64,000 bases of DNA from CAMLJR01 sp964500675 (GTDB taxonomy: Bacteria > Pseudomonadota > Gammaproteobacteria > Pseudomonadales > CAMLJR01), in contig CAZCNY010000006.1 of the NCBI GenBank assembly GCA_964500675.1, positions 186,001-250,000 on the forward strand, written 5' to 3'. Below the pieces are notes generated by a model. The model searched no databases. It worked only from the letters and a program-made list of their open reading frames with translations, and had not been told where the DNA came from. Of this stretch, positions 44,774-54,305 are shown piece by piece. Within the stretch, counting starts at the first letter, position 1. Each line of letters opens with the position of its first letter. A program made the translations under genes and the position numbers.

Positions 44774-46978
44774 TTAGGACAAGTCGATCGGATCGATATC
44801 GACCGACCATTTCACACGGCGCGCGGCCGGCAGCTGCTCCGCGAAACTCACCGCAGCCTGTACCGCGCGATGGAGCGGCGCGCGCTGCGGCGAGCTCAGC
44901 AATAACTGCGCGCGAAACATGGCGGCACGCCGGCTCAGCGGCGCCGGCAACGGCCCGAATACCTGCACCACATAGTCGGCTATGTGGCTGCGGATAGCAC
45001 CGAGCACGTGCTCCGCATCAGCCATCGTGCGTGCGTCAGCGCGCAGCAAGGCAAAGTGCGCAAACGGCGGCGCACCCGTCACGCGGCGCTCCGCAAGCAA
45101 TTTACACGCGAAATCGTGAAAGCCCATACGCACGAGATCGACGATAAGCTCATGCTCGGGGTAATGCGTCTGCACGAGCACACGCCCTGGCTTTTCGGCG
45201 CGCCCGGCCCGGCCCGCGACCTGCGTCAGCACCTGGCCCATGCGCTCGGGACCGCGCAAATCGGCGCTGAACAGCGCGCCATCGATGTCGACCATGACTA
45301 CGAGCGTCACGGCGGGAAAATGATGTCCCTTGGCGAGCATCTGCGTGCCGACCAAAATGCATGGCTGCTGCGTATTTATTTCCGCGAATTTATCGCGCAG
45401 CGCATGCTTGCGTTGCGTGGTGTCGCGATCGATACGAATCACGCGCGTGTCGCCAAACAAATTGCGCAGCGCCATTTCCAGCCGCTCGGTGCCGGGACCG
45501 CGAAATTCGAGCTGCGGACTTTTGCAGCTCGGACAAATTTTCGCGAGTGGCTGGCGGTAATCGCAATGGTGACAGCGCAACTGGCGCGCGCCCGCATGCA
45601 CGGTCAAGCGCGTATCGCAATGCGGACATTGCGCGATCCAACCGCAATCGTGGCAGAGCAATGTCGGCGCGAAACCGCGTCGATTCAAAAATACGAGCGC
45701 CTGTTCGCCGCGCTGCAATGTCGCACCGATCGCTTCGATCACGCGCGGCGATAAACCATCGCGCATCGGTGCGTGGCGAATATCGAGAATATCGATTTGC
45801 GGTGGCGCGGCACTACCGGCACGCATCTGTAATTGCAGATGCTCGTAACGTCCGCTCAACGCATTGTGCAGCGTCTCCAAGCTCGGCGTTGCCGAGCCGA
45901 GCACGATCGGAATATTTAAGTCCGCGGCGCGCTTGATCGCGATATCGCGCGCCGAATAGCGAAAGCCGTCCTGCTGTTTGTACGATGTGTCATGCTCTTC
46001 GTCGACCACGATAAGACCGAGCTTCGAAAATTCGGCGAATACCGCCGAGCGCGTCCCGAGCAACACACCGGCTGTGCCGTTGCGCGCTGCGCGCCAAGCC
46101 TGCAAACGCTCGGTATCGTTGAGTCCCGAATGCAGCGCCACCACGGTGGTCGCAAGCCGGCGCTGAAACCGCGACAACGTCTGCGGCGTGAGACCGATTT
46201 CAGGAATCAACACCAATGCCTGTTCGCCGCGCGCAAGCGTCTGCTCGATCAAACGCAAATACACTTCGGTTTTGCCACTGCCGGTAATGCCCTCCAACAA
46301 ATGGCAGCGGAAATTACCGGTGCTTGCTGCGATCGCGTCGATCGCAGTGCGCTGCCCATCGGTTAATGTGGGTGGCGGGGGCAATGTCGTCGCAGCTGCG
46401 CCCGGTGCGATCGATGATGATTTCTGCGCGCTCGCTGCAAAACGCTCGACCAACCCTTTCGCCGCCATTGCGCGCAGCGTAGCGGCCGATATTGCGTTGG
46501 CTTTGATTTGCGCAGCACTCAATACGCCGTGCTGCTGCAACGACGCCAGCACCAGCGCCTGTTGCGGCGCGCGCTTGAGCGCACCGCGCGGCAACGCCAA
46601 ACCCGCAATCGCCAACCGCCAATAGATTTCGCGCGCGACGGCATCCTCGCCTTTGCGCAACAGCACGGGCAAAGCATTTACCACGCACTCGCCGAGCGGA
46701 TGCTGGTAGTAATCCGCCGCCCACGCGATCAATTCGAGCATCGGCACCGACAGCACGGGCTCGTCATCGATGATCGCACTCGCGGCACGCAGTTGCTCGG
46801 GTGCCAACTCGCTGCGATCGGCAATCGCCATCAACACACCGATCGCGTTGCGCCGCCCGAACGGCACGCGCAGCCGCATACCCGGGCACAGCGGCTGCGA
46901 CGCGGCGGCAGGTGGCGGCAGGTAATCGAAGAGTTGGCGTAGCGGGCTCGGCACCGCCACGCGTAAGATCGTGGTCAA
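44774..46978 (-). CDS. priA: Primosomal replication protein N' (helicase PriA)
   Basis: 734 residues (E. coli 732). N-terminal DNA-binding domain, then Walker A GITGSGKTEVY, VVDEEHD box, and the four-pair zinc-binding cysteines in CHDCGWIAQCPHCD ... CHHCDYRQPLAKICPSC, followed by the helicase C lobe with VGTQMLAKGHHFP and QVAGRAGRAEKPG. It reloads the replisome at collapsed forks. The start is uncertain: TTG at 46978 gives the expected N-terminus, but no ribosome site is seen. Divergent from rpmE. The 44523-44773 gap downstream shows nothing recognisable. Confidence 0.95.
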   Translation of the reverse strand: MTTILRVAVPSPLRQLFDYLPPPAAASQPLCPGMRLRVPFGRRNAIGVLMAIADRSELAPEQLRAASAIIDDEPVLSVPMLELIAWAADYYQHPLGECVVNALPVLLRKGEDAVAREIYWRLAIAGLALPRGALKRAPQQALVLASLQQHGVLSAAQIKANAISAATLRAMAAKGLVERFAASAQKSSSIAPGAAATTLPPPPTLTDGQRTAIDAIAASTGNFRCHLLEGITGSGKTEVYLRLIEQTLARGEQALVLIPEIGLTPQTLSRFQRRLATTVVALHSGLNDTERLQAWRAARNGTAGVLLGTRSAVFAEFSKLGLIVVDEEHDTSYKQQDGFRYSARDIAIKRAADLNIPIVLGSATPSLETLHNALSGRYEHLQLQMRAGSAAPPQIDILDIRHAPMRDGLSPRVIEAIGATLQRGEQALVFLNRRGFAPTLLCHDCGWIAQCPHCDTRLTVHAGARQLRCHHCDYRQPLAKICPSCKSPQLEFRGPGTERLEMALRNLFGDTRVIRIDRDTTQRKHALRDKFAEINTQQPCILVGTQMLAKGHHFPAVTLVVMVDIDGALFSADLRGPERMGQVLTQVAGRAGRAEKPGRVLVQTHYPEHELIVDLVRMGFHDFACKLLAERRVTGAPPFAHFALLRADARTMADAEHVLGAIRSHIADYVVQVFGPLPAPLSRRAAMFRAQLLLSSPQRAPLHRAVQAAVSFAEQLPAARRVKWSVDIDPIDLS

Positions 46979-47078
46979 GGTCTGGCATGTGCAATTATTG
47001 CGGGACGGCGCAGTGTAGCAGAGCCACTATTTCGCTCGCTCGCCAAGATCAGGGAAATTGATCGGGGACGCTCCAAGC

Positions 47079-47107
47079 TTGCCAATAATGAAAAGTCCGC
47101 ATACTAT
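47079..47107 (+). promoter_or_regulatory. Putative rpmE promoter
   Basis: TTGCCA (47079-47084), a 17-bp spacer and TACTAT (47102-47107) make a reasonable sigma-70 promoter, placing the start of transcription near 47114, about 70 bases before rpmE. Confidence 0.5.
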
Positions 47108-47183
47108 GCGCGACCTGTTTTTTCTGGCGCCGTGCTCGACGAAGGCTTGGGTGGCGGCTCCGCTTGTGTAGGACTTACCTATT

Positions 47184-47402
47184 ATGAAAGCTGACATTCA
47201 TCCGAATTACACGGAAATCACCGCGACTTGCAGCTGCGGCTCGATCTTCAAAACCCGTTCGACGCTGGGCAAAGACATTCACCTCGACGTTTGCGCACAG
47301 TGCCACCCGTTCTACACCGGCAAGCAAAAAATGATCGACAGCGGCGGCCGCGTCGATCGCTTCCGCAAACGTTTCGGCACACGCAGCACCAAAACCGCGT
47401 AA
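47184..47402 (+). CDS. rpmE: 50S ribosomal protein L31
   Basis: 72 residues. Zinc-binding form with Cys16, Cys18, Cys37 and Cys40 (CSCGS ... DVCAQCHPFYTGKQK), the same positions as E. coli L31. This C-plus form stores zinc and can be replaced by a Cys-free paralogue under zinc limitation; no paralogue is in the window. A canonical terminator follows, so it is a single-gene transcript. Confidence 0.98.
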   Translation: MKADIHPNYTEITATCSCGSIFKTRSTLGKDIHLDVCAQCHPFYTGKQKMIDSGGRVDRFRKRFGTRSTKTA

Positions 47403-47420
47403 TATTGCGCTCGCTGCGAA

Positions 47421-47451
47421 ACGCCCGGCCTCGACCGGGCGTTTTTGTTTT
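47421..47451 (+). terminator. Intrinsic terminator of rpmE
   Basis: ACGCCCGG (47421-47428) pairs with CCGGGCGT (47435-47442) around CCTCGA, followed by TTTTTGTTTT. It begins 19 bp after the rpmE stop. Confidence 0.92.
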
Positions 47452-47593
47452 AGTAAGACGCTTATCGAGCAAGGCGATCGTTCAGGCAGTCAGCTCTTGC
47501 GCGCAAACGCTTTTATCTTGTTGGCTCGCAGCTTTTTTTATTATGCTGTGGCGCTTTTAATCGAGACAAAACTCGCAATGGCGGTAGCTAATC

Positions 47594-48838
47594 ATGTCGA
47601 CTGATCTCAGACAAGCAGCGCTCGACTATCACGAATTTCCGAAGCCCGGAAAAATCAGCGTCGAACTCAGCAAACCTGCGGAAACGGCCCAGCAGTTGGC
47701 GCTGGCTTACAGCCCCGGCGTCGCCGAGCCCGTGCGCGAGATCGCCAAAGACCCCGTCAACGCTTACCGCTACACCGGCAAAGGCAATCTGGTCGCGGTC
47801 ATTTCCAACGGCACCGCCATTCTTGGCCTCGGCGATCTCGGCCCGCTCGCGAGCAAGCCCGTCATGGAGGGCAAGGCGCTGCTGTTCAAACGTTTCGCCG
47901 GCATCGATTCGGTCGATATCGAGGTCGACGCCGAAAGCTCGCAAGCTTTTATCGATACCGTCGCGCGCATCGCCAATACGTTTGGCGGCATCAACCTCGA
48001 AGATATCAAAGCGCCGGAATGTTTTGAAATCGAACGCGTGCTGATCGAGCAGTGCGACATCCCCGTCTTTCACGACGATCAGCACGGCACCGCCATCGTC
48101 ACCGCCGCAGGCATGCTCAACGCGCTCGAAATTCAGGGTAAAAAAATTGAAACCGCGAAAATCGTCTGTCTCGGTGCGGGTGCCGCGGCAATCGCATGCA
48201 TGCGCCTGCTCGTCAGCGTCGGCGCGCGCAAAGAAAACCTCTATATGGTCGATCGCCGCGGCGTGATTTATCCCGGACGCGAAGGCCTCAACGAATACAA
48301 AGAAGAATTTCTCAACAACACCGATGCCCGCACACTCGCCGATGCGCTTGTCGGCGCCGATGTATTCGTCGGTTTGTCGGGAGCGAATCTGATGAGCGCC
48401 GATATGCTCAAATCGATGGCGTCGAAACCCATCGTATTCGCGTGCTCGAATCCCGACCCCGAAATCAAACCCGAACTTGCGCTGGCGGTACGCGACGATT
48501 TGATCATTGCAACGGGGCGCTCGGATTATCCGAACCAGGTCAACAACGTACTCGGTTTTCCGTTCATTTTTCGCGGCGCTCTCGATGTGCGCGCGAGTCG
48601 AATCAACGAGACGATGAAAATCGCCGCGGTGCATGCGATTCGCAAACTCGCGAAAACGCCTGTTCCGGCTGAAGTATTGAAAGCCTATGATTTGGATAAC
48701 TTAAGTTTCGGCAAGGATTACATCATTCCGAAACCGCTCGATACGCGCTTACTCTATACGGTCGCGAGCGCTGTCGCGAAAGCTGCCGTGGATTCGGGTG
48801 TAGCGCGCCTGCCATATCCGAAGCACTATCCCGCGTAA
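47594..48838 (+). CDS. Malic enzyme (short form, no phosphotransacetylase domain)
   Basis: 414 residues. ALAYSPGVAEPVREI, GNGTAILGLGDLG-type segment (VISNGTAILGLGDLGPLAS), FHDDQHGTAIVTAAG and the Rossmann motif VCLGAGAAAIACMRLL identify the MaeB-like catalytic and NAD(P) domains. It oxidatively decarboxylates malate to pyruvate. Unlike the 759-residue E. coli MaeB there is no C-terminal phosphotransacetylase-like domain, as in the short Pseudomonas enzyme. Cofactor preference cannot be read with confidence. The neighbourhood with rpmE and priA is conserved. Confidence 0.92.
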   Translation: MSTDLRQAALDYHEFPKPGKISVELSKPAETAQQLALAYSPGVAEPVREIAKDPVNAYRYTGKGNLVAVISNGTAILGLGDLGPLASKPVMEGKALLFKRFAGIDSVDIEVDAESSQAFIDTVARIANTFGGINLEDIKAPECFEIERVLIEQCDIPVFHDDQHGTAIVTAAGMLNALEIQGKKIETAKIVCLGAGAAAIACMRLLVSVGARKENLYMVDRRGVIYPGREGLNEYKEEFLNNTDARTLADALVGADVFVGLSGANLMSADMLKSMASKPIVFACSNPDPEIKPELALAVRDDLIIATGRSDYPNQVNNVLGFPFIFRGALDVRASRINETMKIAAVHAIRKLAKTPVPAEVLKAYDLDNLSFGKDYIIPKPLDTRLLYTVASAVAKAAVDSGVARLPYPKHYPA

Positions 48839-48873
48839 ATTATTAAGCCTGTTCGCAACAAAAATCGCAGACA

Positions 48874-48919
48874 CAAAAAAGGCCGGACCAATTTGTAAAA
48901 AGGGACGGCCTTGTTATTT
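48874..48919. terminator. Probable bidirectional terminator
   Basis: AAGGCCG (48879-48885) can pair with CGGCCTT (48906-48912) across a 20-base loop; A6 precedes and TTGTTATTT follows, so both strands carry a T-rich tail. It lies between convergent malic enzyme and PilZ genes. Confidence 0.55.
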
Positions 48920-48931
48920 GCAGACCGGCAC

Positions 48932-49369
48932 TCAATCGGGCTCGATAACCCCCGAGCGCGTCATTTGCTTTTCGAGCGCATCGACATCGTCGAGATTCAA
49001 TTCAACGGTGCCGAGCGCACCGAGCTGGCGTTCGAGCAAAACGGGATCGCCGAGATTCAATTCCACAAGACGACGCAAATTGCTGATACTGTCGATATCG
49101 ATGTGCTCGCACTCGAAACCGATCTGTCCATTTTTGCTATGCCGCCACAACACCGTCATCTGAATGGTCGCGTTGGGATCGAGACGAATCGCAGCGACAA
49201 GCGGTTGCGCTTTATCGATCGCCCAATCCATCGGCTCGCTCACCAGCAAACCGTTCAGAGACAAATCAACCACTGTGGCCTGCCACGATTTTTCGCCTTG
49301 CCGCAACTCGGCCCACGCATCGAATAGAATACGGCTGAACTGGCGCCGCTCTTTGCTAACCTCACTCAT
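48932..49369 (-). CDS. PilZ domain protein
   Basis: 145 residues. RRQFSR near residues 8-13 and DLSLNGLLVS near 36-45 match the RxxxR and D/NxSxxG cyclic di-GMP-binding motifs exactly. After the barrel comes a conserved-looking tail ISNLRRLVELNLGDPVLLERQ and LDDVDALEKQM, possibly a helix for partner contact. Target unknown. It is the second PilZ protein of the window and lies downstream of ettA on the same strand. Confidence 0.9.
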   Translation of the reverse strand: MSEVSKERRQFSRILFDAWAELRQGEKSWQATVVDLSLNGLLVSEPMDWAIDKAQPLVAAIRLDPNATIQMTVLWRHSKNGQIGFECEHIDIDSISNLRRLVELNLGDPVLLERQLGALGTVELNLDDVDALEKQMTRSGVIEPD

Positions 49370-49415
49370 GGCATTATCCCCTCGTGCATAGCACGCTCAC
49401 CTCGTAGCCCCGGCG

Positions 49416-49472
49416 CTATTTCAAACGTTTGTATTTCTATTTCAACCGCTTCTATTTCAACCGCTTGTATTT
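49416..49472. repeat. Duplicated 3' end of ettA (tandem 15/21-bp units)
   Basis: Units CTATTTCAACCGCTTGTATTT (49452-49472), its 15-bp partial copy (49437-49451) and CTATTTCAAACGTTTGTATTT (49416-49436) are adjacent. On the minus strand the first encodes the last residues KYKRLK and stop of EttA, and the last still spells KYKRLK-stop with synonymous codons. Confidence 0.8.
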
Positions 49473-51113
49473 CATGCGCTGCGGTGTGGCCTGCTCGCCC
49501 TTACGCTTAATGAAATCGGCGTGATACTCGCTGAAATTGCCCTCGAAGAATACCACCTGCGAATCGCCTTCGTACGCAAGAATATGCGTGGCGATACGAT
49601 CGAGGAACCAGCGATCGTGCGAAATCACGAGTGCGCAGCCTGGAAACGCGAGCAGCGCTTCTTCGAGCGCGCGCAACGTCTCCACATCGAGATCGTTAGA
49701 GGGCTCGTCGAGCAGCAGCACATTGCCGCCCTCTTTGAGCGTGCACGCGAGCTGCAAACGACCGCGCTCACCGCCCGATAATTCACCGACGCGTTTTTGC
49801 TGATCGCCGCCTTTGAAATTGAAGCGGCCGATGTATGAGCGCGACGGCACTTCGTAATTGCCGATGCGGATGATGTCGTGCCCATCCGACACGGCTTCCC
49901 ATACGGTTTTGCTGTTGTCGAGTTTTTCGCGCGTCTGCTCGACATACGCGAGCTGCACGGTTTCACCGATGCGGATGCTGCCGCTGTCGGGTTGTTCGCG
50001 GCCTGCGATCATGCGAAACAGCGTCGATTTGCCCGCACCATTACCGCCGACGATGCCGACAATAGCGCCCTGTGGAATTTTGAAACTTAAATTGTCGAAT
50101 AACACCCGATCGCCGAACGACTTGGAAATATTATTCGCCTCGATAACGAGTTCGCCAAGGCGCGGTCCGGGCGGAATATAAATTTCGTTGGTTTCGTTGC
50201 GCGTTTGAAATTCTTGCGACTGCATTTCTTCAAAGCGGGCGATACGCGCCTTGCTTTTCGCCTGCCGGCCTTTCGCATTTTGGCGCACCCACTCCAATTC
50301 GGATTTCATCGCCTTGATATGCGCTTGCTCCTGCCTCTGTTCGCGCTCGAGACGCTGCTCGCGCGCCTCTAACCACGCCGAATAATTGCCTTCAAACGGA
50401 ATACCGCGGCCGCGGTCGAGTTCGAGAATCCAGCCCGCAGCGTTGTCGAGGAAGTAGCGATCGTGCGTGATCGCGACGACGGTGCCGGGAAATTCGCAGA
50501 GGAAATGTTCGAGCCACGCCACCGATTCCGCATCGAGATGGTTGGTCGGCTCGTCGAGCAGCAGCATGTCGGGATTTGACAGCAGCAGACGACACAGCGC
50601 AACGCGGCGGCGCTCGCCGCCCGAGATTTTGGTGACGTCGGCATCCCACGGCGGCAGACGCAGCGCATCGGCCGCGACTTCGAGCTTGTGATCGAGATTG
50701 TGCGCGTCTAACGCCTGCACGATATCTTCGAGCCGCGCCTGCTCTTTCGCGAGCGCATCGAAATCGGCGTCGGGCTCGGCGTACGCAGCGTAAATTTTTT
50801 CGAGCCCCGCGAGCGCGTCCTTCGCTTCGCTCACACCCTCTTCGACATTGCCGCGCACATCTTTGTTCGGATCGAGCGGCGGCTCCTGCGACAGATAGCC
50901 GATCTTGATGCCGGGTTGCGGGCGCGCTTCGCCGTTAAATTCGCCGTCGACACCCGCCATGATGCGCAGCAGCGTCGATTTGCCCGAACCGTTGAGGCCG
51001 AGCACGCCGATCTTGGCGCCGGGGAAAAACGAGAGAGAAATATCGCTGAGAATTTCGCGCTTGGGCGGCACGACTTTGCTCAGGTGGTTCATCGTAAAAA
51101 CGTATTGGGCCAT
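49452..51113 (-). CDS. ettA: Energy-dependent translational throttle protein EttA
   Basis: 553 residues (E. coli 555). Two ABC-F ATPase domains: Walker A GLNGSGKST near 39-47 with signature ISGGERRRVAL, and GGNGAGKST with LSGGERGRLQLA; the arm and inter-domain linker are of EttA length. EttA binds the ribosomal E site and gates the first peptide bond according to ADP/ATP ratio. The C-terminus MKYKRLK is followed by duplicated copies of its own coding end. Confidence 0.96.
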   Translation of the reverse strand: MAQYVFTMNHLSKVVPPKREILSDISLSFFPGAKIGVLGLNGSGKSTLLRIMAGVDGEFNGEARPQPGIKIGYLSQEPPLDPNKDVRGNVEEGVSEAKDALAGLEKIYAAYAEPDADFDALAKEQARLEDIVQALDAHNLDHKLEVAADALRLPPWDADVTKISGGERRRVALCRLLLSNPDMLLLDEPTNHLDAESVAWLEHFLCEFPGTVVAITHDRYFLDNAAGWILELDRGRGIPFEGNYSAWLEAREQRLEREQRQEQAHIKAMKSELEWVRQNAKGRQAKSKARIARFEEMQSQEFQTRNETNEIYIPPGPRLGELVIEANNISKSFGDRVLFDNLSFKIPQGAIVGIVGGNGAGKSTLFRMIAGREQPDSGSIRIGETVQLAYVEQTREKLDNSKTVWEAVSDGHDIIRIGNYEVPSRSYIGRFNFKGGDQQKRVGELSGGERGRLQLACTLKEGGNVLLLDEPSNDLDVETLRALEEALLAFPGCALVISHDRWFLDRIATHILAYEGDSQVVFFEGNFSEYHADFIKRKGEQATPQRMKYKRLK

Positions 51114-51178
51114 GCTGGAACGTACCTCATCGAGAGTGCAGGCACGGTACCGAAACAGTCCCTTTCGCGCAATCTTTT

Positions 51179-51216
51179 GCCCTCACCCTAACCCTCTCCC
51201 GCCGGGAGAGGGAACT
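51179..51216. repeat. REP-like palindromic element
   Basis: CCCTCACCCTAACCCTCTCC followed by CGCCGGGAGAGGGAACTG; stem CCCTCTCCC (51192-51200) with GGGAGAGGG (51204-51212). It lies in the divergent ettA-glyA intergenic region and is the cleanest copy of this family in the window. Confidence 0.7.
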
Positions 51217-51318
51217 GAACGCAGCTTCGCTGTATGCCGAGCAAGGCGAATAAGCTACAATTGCGCCCTTTTTCCGCACCCTGCTCCGTTTTTGTTCGGC
51301 TTCGCCCGGGAGACCTCG

Positions 51319-52584
51319 ATGTTTAGTAAAGATATGACCATCGCCGGCTTTGATAACGAACTCTGGAATTCGATCCAAGAGGAAGTTCATCGCCAGGAAG
51401 AACACATCGAGCTGATCGCCTCGGAAAATTACGCGAGTCCGCGCGTACTGCAGGCGCAGGGCACCGTGCTCACCAACAAATACGCCGAAGGCTATCCGGG
51501 CAAACGCTACTACGGCGGCTGCGAATTCGTCGATATCGCTGAGCAGCTCGCGATCGACCGCGTAAAAGAATTGTTCGGTTGCGATTATGCCAACGTGCAG
51601 CCGCATTCGGGCGCGCAGGCTAACGCCGCGATCTTCCTCGCGCTCGTCAACCCGGGCGACACCGTGATGGGCATGAACCTCGCGCAGGGCGGCCACCTCA
51701 CGCACGGTAATCCGATCAATTTCTCGGGCCGTCACTACAAAATCGTGCCGTACGGTCTCGATGCGGACACCGGCGTGATCAATTACGACGAGATGGAGCG
51801 CATTGCGCTCGAGACCAAACCGAAAATGATTATCGGCGGCTTCTCGGCGTATTCGCGCTACAAGGATTGGGCGCGCATGCGTGCGATCGCCGATAAAGTC
51901 GGCGCGTATCTGTGGGTCGATATGGCGCACGTCGCCGGCCTCGTCGCTGCCGGCGAATACCCGAGCCCGCTGCCACACGCGCACGTCGTCACCAGCACCA
52001 CGCACAAAACCCTGCGCGGCCCACGCGGCGGTATTATCGTCAGCAAAGGCCAGTCGGAAGATTTCTACAAGAAATTAAATTCGGCGGTTTTCCCCGGCAT
52101 TCAAGGCGGTCCGCTCATGCACGTGATTGCAGCGAAAGCCGTCGCGTTCAAAGAAGCGCTCGCACCCGAATTCAAAACCTATCAAAAACAAGTCGTACTC
52201 AACGCGCGCGCGATGGCGTCCGTGCTGATCGAGCGCGGTTACAAAATCGTGTCGGGCGGCACCGACAACCATTTGATGTTGATCGATCTGATCGGCAAGG
52301 ACTACACGGGCAAAGACGCCGACGCCGCGCTCGGTCAAGCCAATATCACCGTGAACAAAAACTCGGTGCCGAACGATCCGCGCTCACCGTTCGTGACTTC
52401 CGGTCTGCGTATCGGCACACCGGCTGTTACGACTCGCGGCTTCAAGGAAGCCGAATGCAGCGAACTCGCGGGCTGGCTCTGCGATGTGCTCGATAGTTTG
52501 GAAAATGGCACCAGCGCGCAGATGATTCCGCGCGTGAAGGAAAAAGCGCTGGCGATCTGCGCGCGCTTTCCCGTGTACCAATAA
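51319..52584 (+). CDS. glyA: Serine hydroxymethyltransferase
   Basis: 421 residues from the ATG at 51319 (GGGAG at 51308-51312). IELIASENYASPRVLQAQGT, YPGKRYYGGCEFVD, the PLP lysine in TSTTHKTLRGPRGG and the complete C-terminal domain mark GlyA. It interconverts serine and glycine with tetrahydrofolate, the main one-carbon source. It heads the block glyA-nrdR-ribD-ribE-ribBA-ribH-nusB-thiL-pgpA, all on the plus strand with short gaps. Confidence 0.98.
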   Translation: MFSKDMTIAGFDNELWNSIQEEVHRQEEHIELIASENYASPRVLQAQGTVLTNKYAEGYPGKRYYGGCEFVDIAEQLAIDRVKELFGCDYANVQPHSGAQANAAIFLALVNPGDTVMGMNLAQGGHLTHGNPINFSGRHYKIVPYGLDADTGVINYDEMERIALETKPKMIIGGFSAYSRYKDWARMRAIADKVGAYLWVDMAHVAGLVAAGEYPSPLPHAHVVTSTTHKTLRGPRGGIIVSKGQSEDFYKKLNSAVFPGIQGGPLMHVIAAKAVAFKEALAPEFKTYQKQVVLNARAMASVLIERGYKIVSGGTDNHLMLIDLIGKDYTGKDADAALGQANITVNKNSVPNDPRSPFVTSGLRIGTPAVTTRGFKEAECSELAGWLCDVLDSLENGTSAQMIPRVKEKALAICARFPVYQ

Positions 52585-52633
52585 ATAGCCGGTGTACGGA
52601 AAATAAACCTAACACCTTGATCGAGCCACGAGC

Positions 52634-53101
52634 ATGCGCTGCCCATTTTGCAGTTTCGTCGACACCAAGGTGATCGACTCACGCCTCGTCGCCGAGGGCA
52701 GCCAAGTGCGGCGGCGGCGCGAGTGCCTGTCGTGCGCCGAGCGTTTTACCACATTTGAAAGCGCCGAGTTGCTGATGCCGCGCGTGATCAAATCCAATGC
52801 CTCGCGCGAACCTTTCGACGAGGAAAAGTTGCGCAACGGTATTGCGCGCGCGGTACAGAAGCGCCCCGTCAGCATCGAAGACGTCGATACACTGATCACG
52901 CACATCAAGCATCAATTGCAATCGACCGGCGAACGTGAAATCGATTCGCGCGTGATCGGCGAAATGGTGATGGAAGCGCTCAAACGGCTCGATCATGTCG
53001 CCTATGTGCGTTTTGCATCGGTGTATCGCAGCTTCCAAGATCTCAACGAATTCCGCGCCGAAATCGACAAGCTGACGCAGGAACCGACTACCAGCAGCTG
53101 A
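52634..53101 (+). CDS. nrdR: Transcriptional repressor NrdR
   Basis: 155 residues. Zinc ribbon with Cys3, Cys6, Cys31 and Cys34 (MRCPFCSFVDTKVIDSR, RRRECLSCAERFTTFE) followed by an ATP-cone (VIKSNASREPFDEEKLRNGI). NrdR senses ATP/dATP and represses ribonucleotide reductase genes at NrdR boxes. No nrd gene is in the window; its place upstream of ribD is a conserved gammaproteobacterial arrangement. Confidence 0.97.
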   Translation: MRCPFCSFVDTKVIDSRLVAEGSQVRRRRECLSCAERFTTFESAELLMPRVIKSNASREPFDEEKLRNGIARAVQKRPVSIEDVDTLITHIKHQLQSTGEREIDSRVIGEMVMEALKRLDHVAYVRFASVYRSFQDLNEFRAEIDKLTQEPTTSS

Positions 53102-53131
53102 GCGCCCACACTTCAGCAACCGAGCATTAGC

Positions 53132-54283
53132 ATGATCGACCACATCGATCGCTCCTCTATCGATCGCACGCGCATGGCCGAAGCCATTCAACTCGCGCGC
53201 CGTGGTCTCTATACGACTTCGCCAAACCCGCGCGTGGGCTGCATGCTCGTGCGCGACGGCATCATTATCGGCCGCGGCTGGCACCAATGGGCCGGCGCCG
53301 CGCACGCGGAAATCAACGCATTGCGCGATGCCGAGAAGATGCACGGCAGCGCTCGCGGCGCCACCGCTTATGTGACACTGGAGCCGTGCAGCCACCACGG
53401 CAAAACGCCGCCGTGCTGCGAAGCGCTGGTCGCCGCCGGTATTACGCGCGTGGTTGCAGCGATGCTGGATCCAAATCCGCTCGTCAGCGGACGCGGCCTC
53501 GATTATTTACGCAACGCGGGCATTGCGGTCGAATCGGGTTTGCTCGAAAGCGAAGCGCGCGAATTGAATCCCGGCTTTATCAGCCGCATGACACGCAAGC
53601 GGCCGTGGGTGCGCGTGAAACTGGCGATGAGCTTGGACGGCCGCACCGCGATGGCATCGGGCGAAAGCCAATGGCTGACAGGTGTCGCGGCGCGCTCCGA
53701 TGTGCAGCGTCTGCGCGCGCGCAGTTGCGCGATTGTGAGCAGCGCTGAAACTGTGTTGCGCGATAACGCCGCACTGAGTGTGCGCGCAGCGGAATTGAAT
53801 TTGGAAAACGCGCAAGAAATTGCGAAGCGCCAACCGCTGCGCATGGTGCTCGATTCGCAATTGCGCCTGCATCCGCCCGCGCGTATTTTCGCGCAGCCCG
53901 GCCGACTCGTGATCACCACCCTCAACGACGAGCAAAAACGTTGGGAGCAGATCATCGATGGCGGCGCTGAAATTTTTCACGCGCCCGAAACTGCCGGTCG
54001 TGTCGATTTGAATGCGGTAATGAATTACCTCACCGAACAGCAATGCAATGAGATACTGATCGAAGCGGGTCCGACGCTCGCGGGCGCATTCTGGCGCGCG
54101 GGGCTCGTCGATTGGTTGACGATTTACCTCGCGCCGACTTTACTCGGCAGTGCCGGCCGCCCGCTACTGGAATTGTCGCTCGATAAAATGCGCGAGCAAC
54201 AGCGGCTCGATATTCGCGATATTCGCGCGGTCGGCAATGATTGGCGCATCGATGCCGTGCCGATCAAATCGCAGCAAAGTTAA
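53132..54283 (+). CDS. ribD: Bifunctional riboflavin deaminase/reductase
   Basis: 383 residues. The deaminase domain (about 12-155) has AHAEINAL and the zinc site PCSHHGKTPPC; the reductase domain (about 160-378) has VRVKLAMSLDGRTAMASGES and LIEAGPTLAGAFW. It carries out the second and third steps after GTP cyclohydrolase II. It lies 30 bp after nrdR and 22 bp before ribE. Confidence 0.96.
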   Translation: MIDHIDRSSIDRTRMAEAIQLARRGLYTTSPNPRVGCMLVRDGIIIGRGWHQWAGAAHAEINALRDAEKMHGSARGATAYVTLEPCSHHGKTPPCCEALVAAGITRVVAAMLDPNPLVSGRGLDYLRNAGIAVESGLLESEARELNPGFISRMTRKRPWVRVKLAMSLDGRTAMASGESQWLTGVAARSDVQRLRARSCAIVSSAETVLRDNAALSVRAAELNLENAQEIAKRQPLRMVLDSQLRLHPPARIFAQPGRLVITTLNDEQKRWEQIIDGGAEIFHAPETAGRVDLNAVMNYLTEQQCNEILIEAGPTLAGAFWRAGLVDWLTIYLAPTLLGSAGRPLLELSLDKMREQQRLDIRDIRAVGNDWRIDAVPIKSQQS

Positions 54284-54305
54284 GTTAATTCGCAGGCCAT
54301 GTTTG

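Noticed and set aside
51164..51182. PurR-like box GCGCAATCTTTTGCCC upstream of glyA
   Set aside because: Partial match only, placed more than 130 bp from the glyA start; I cannot show that this organism has an enteric-type PurR.
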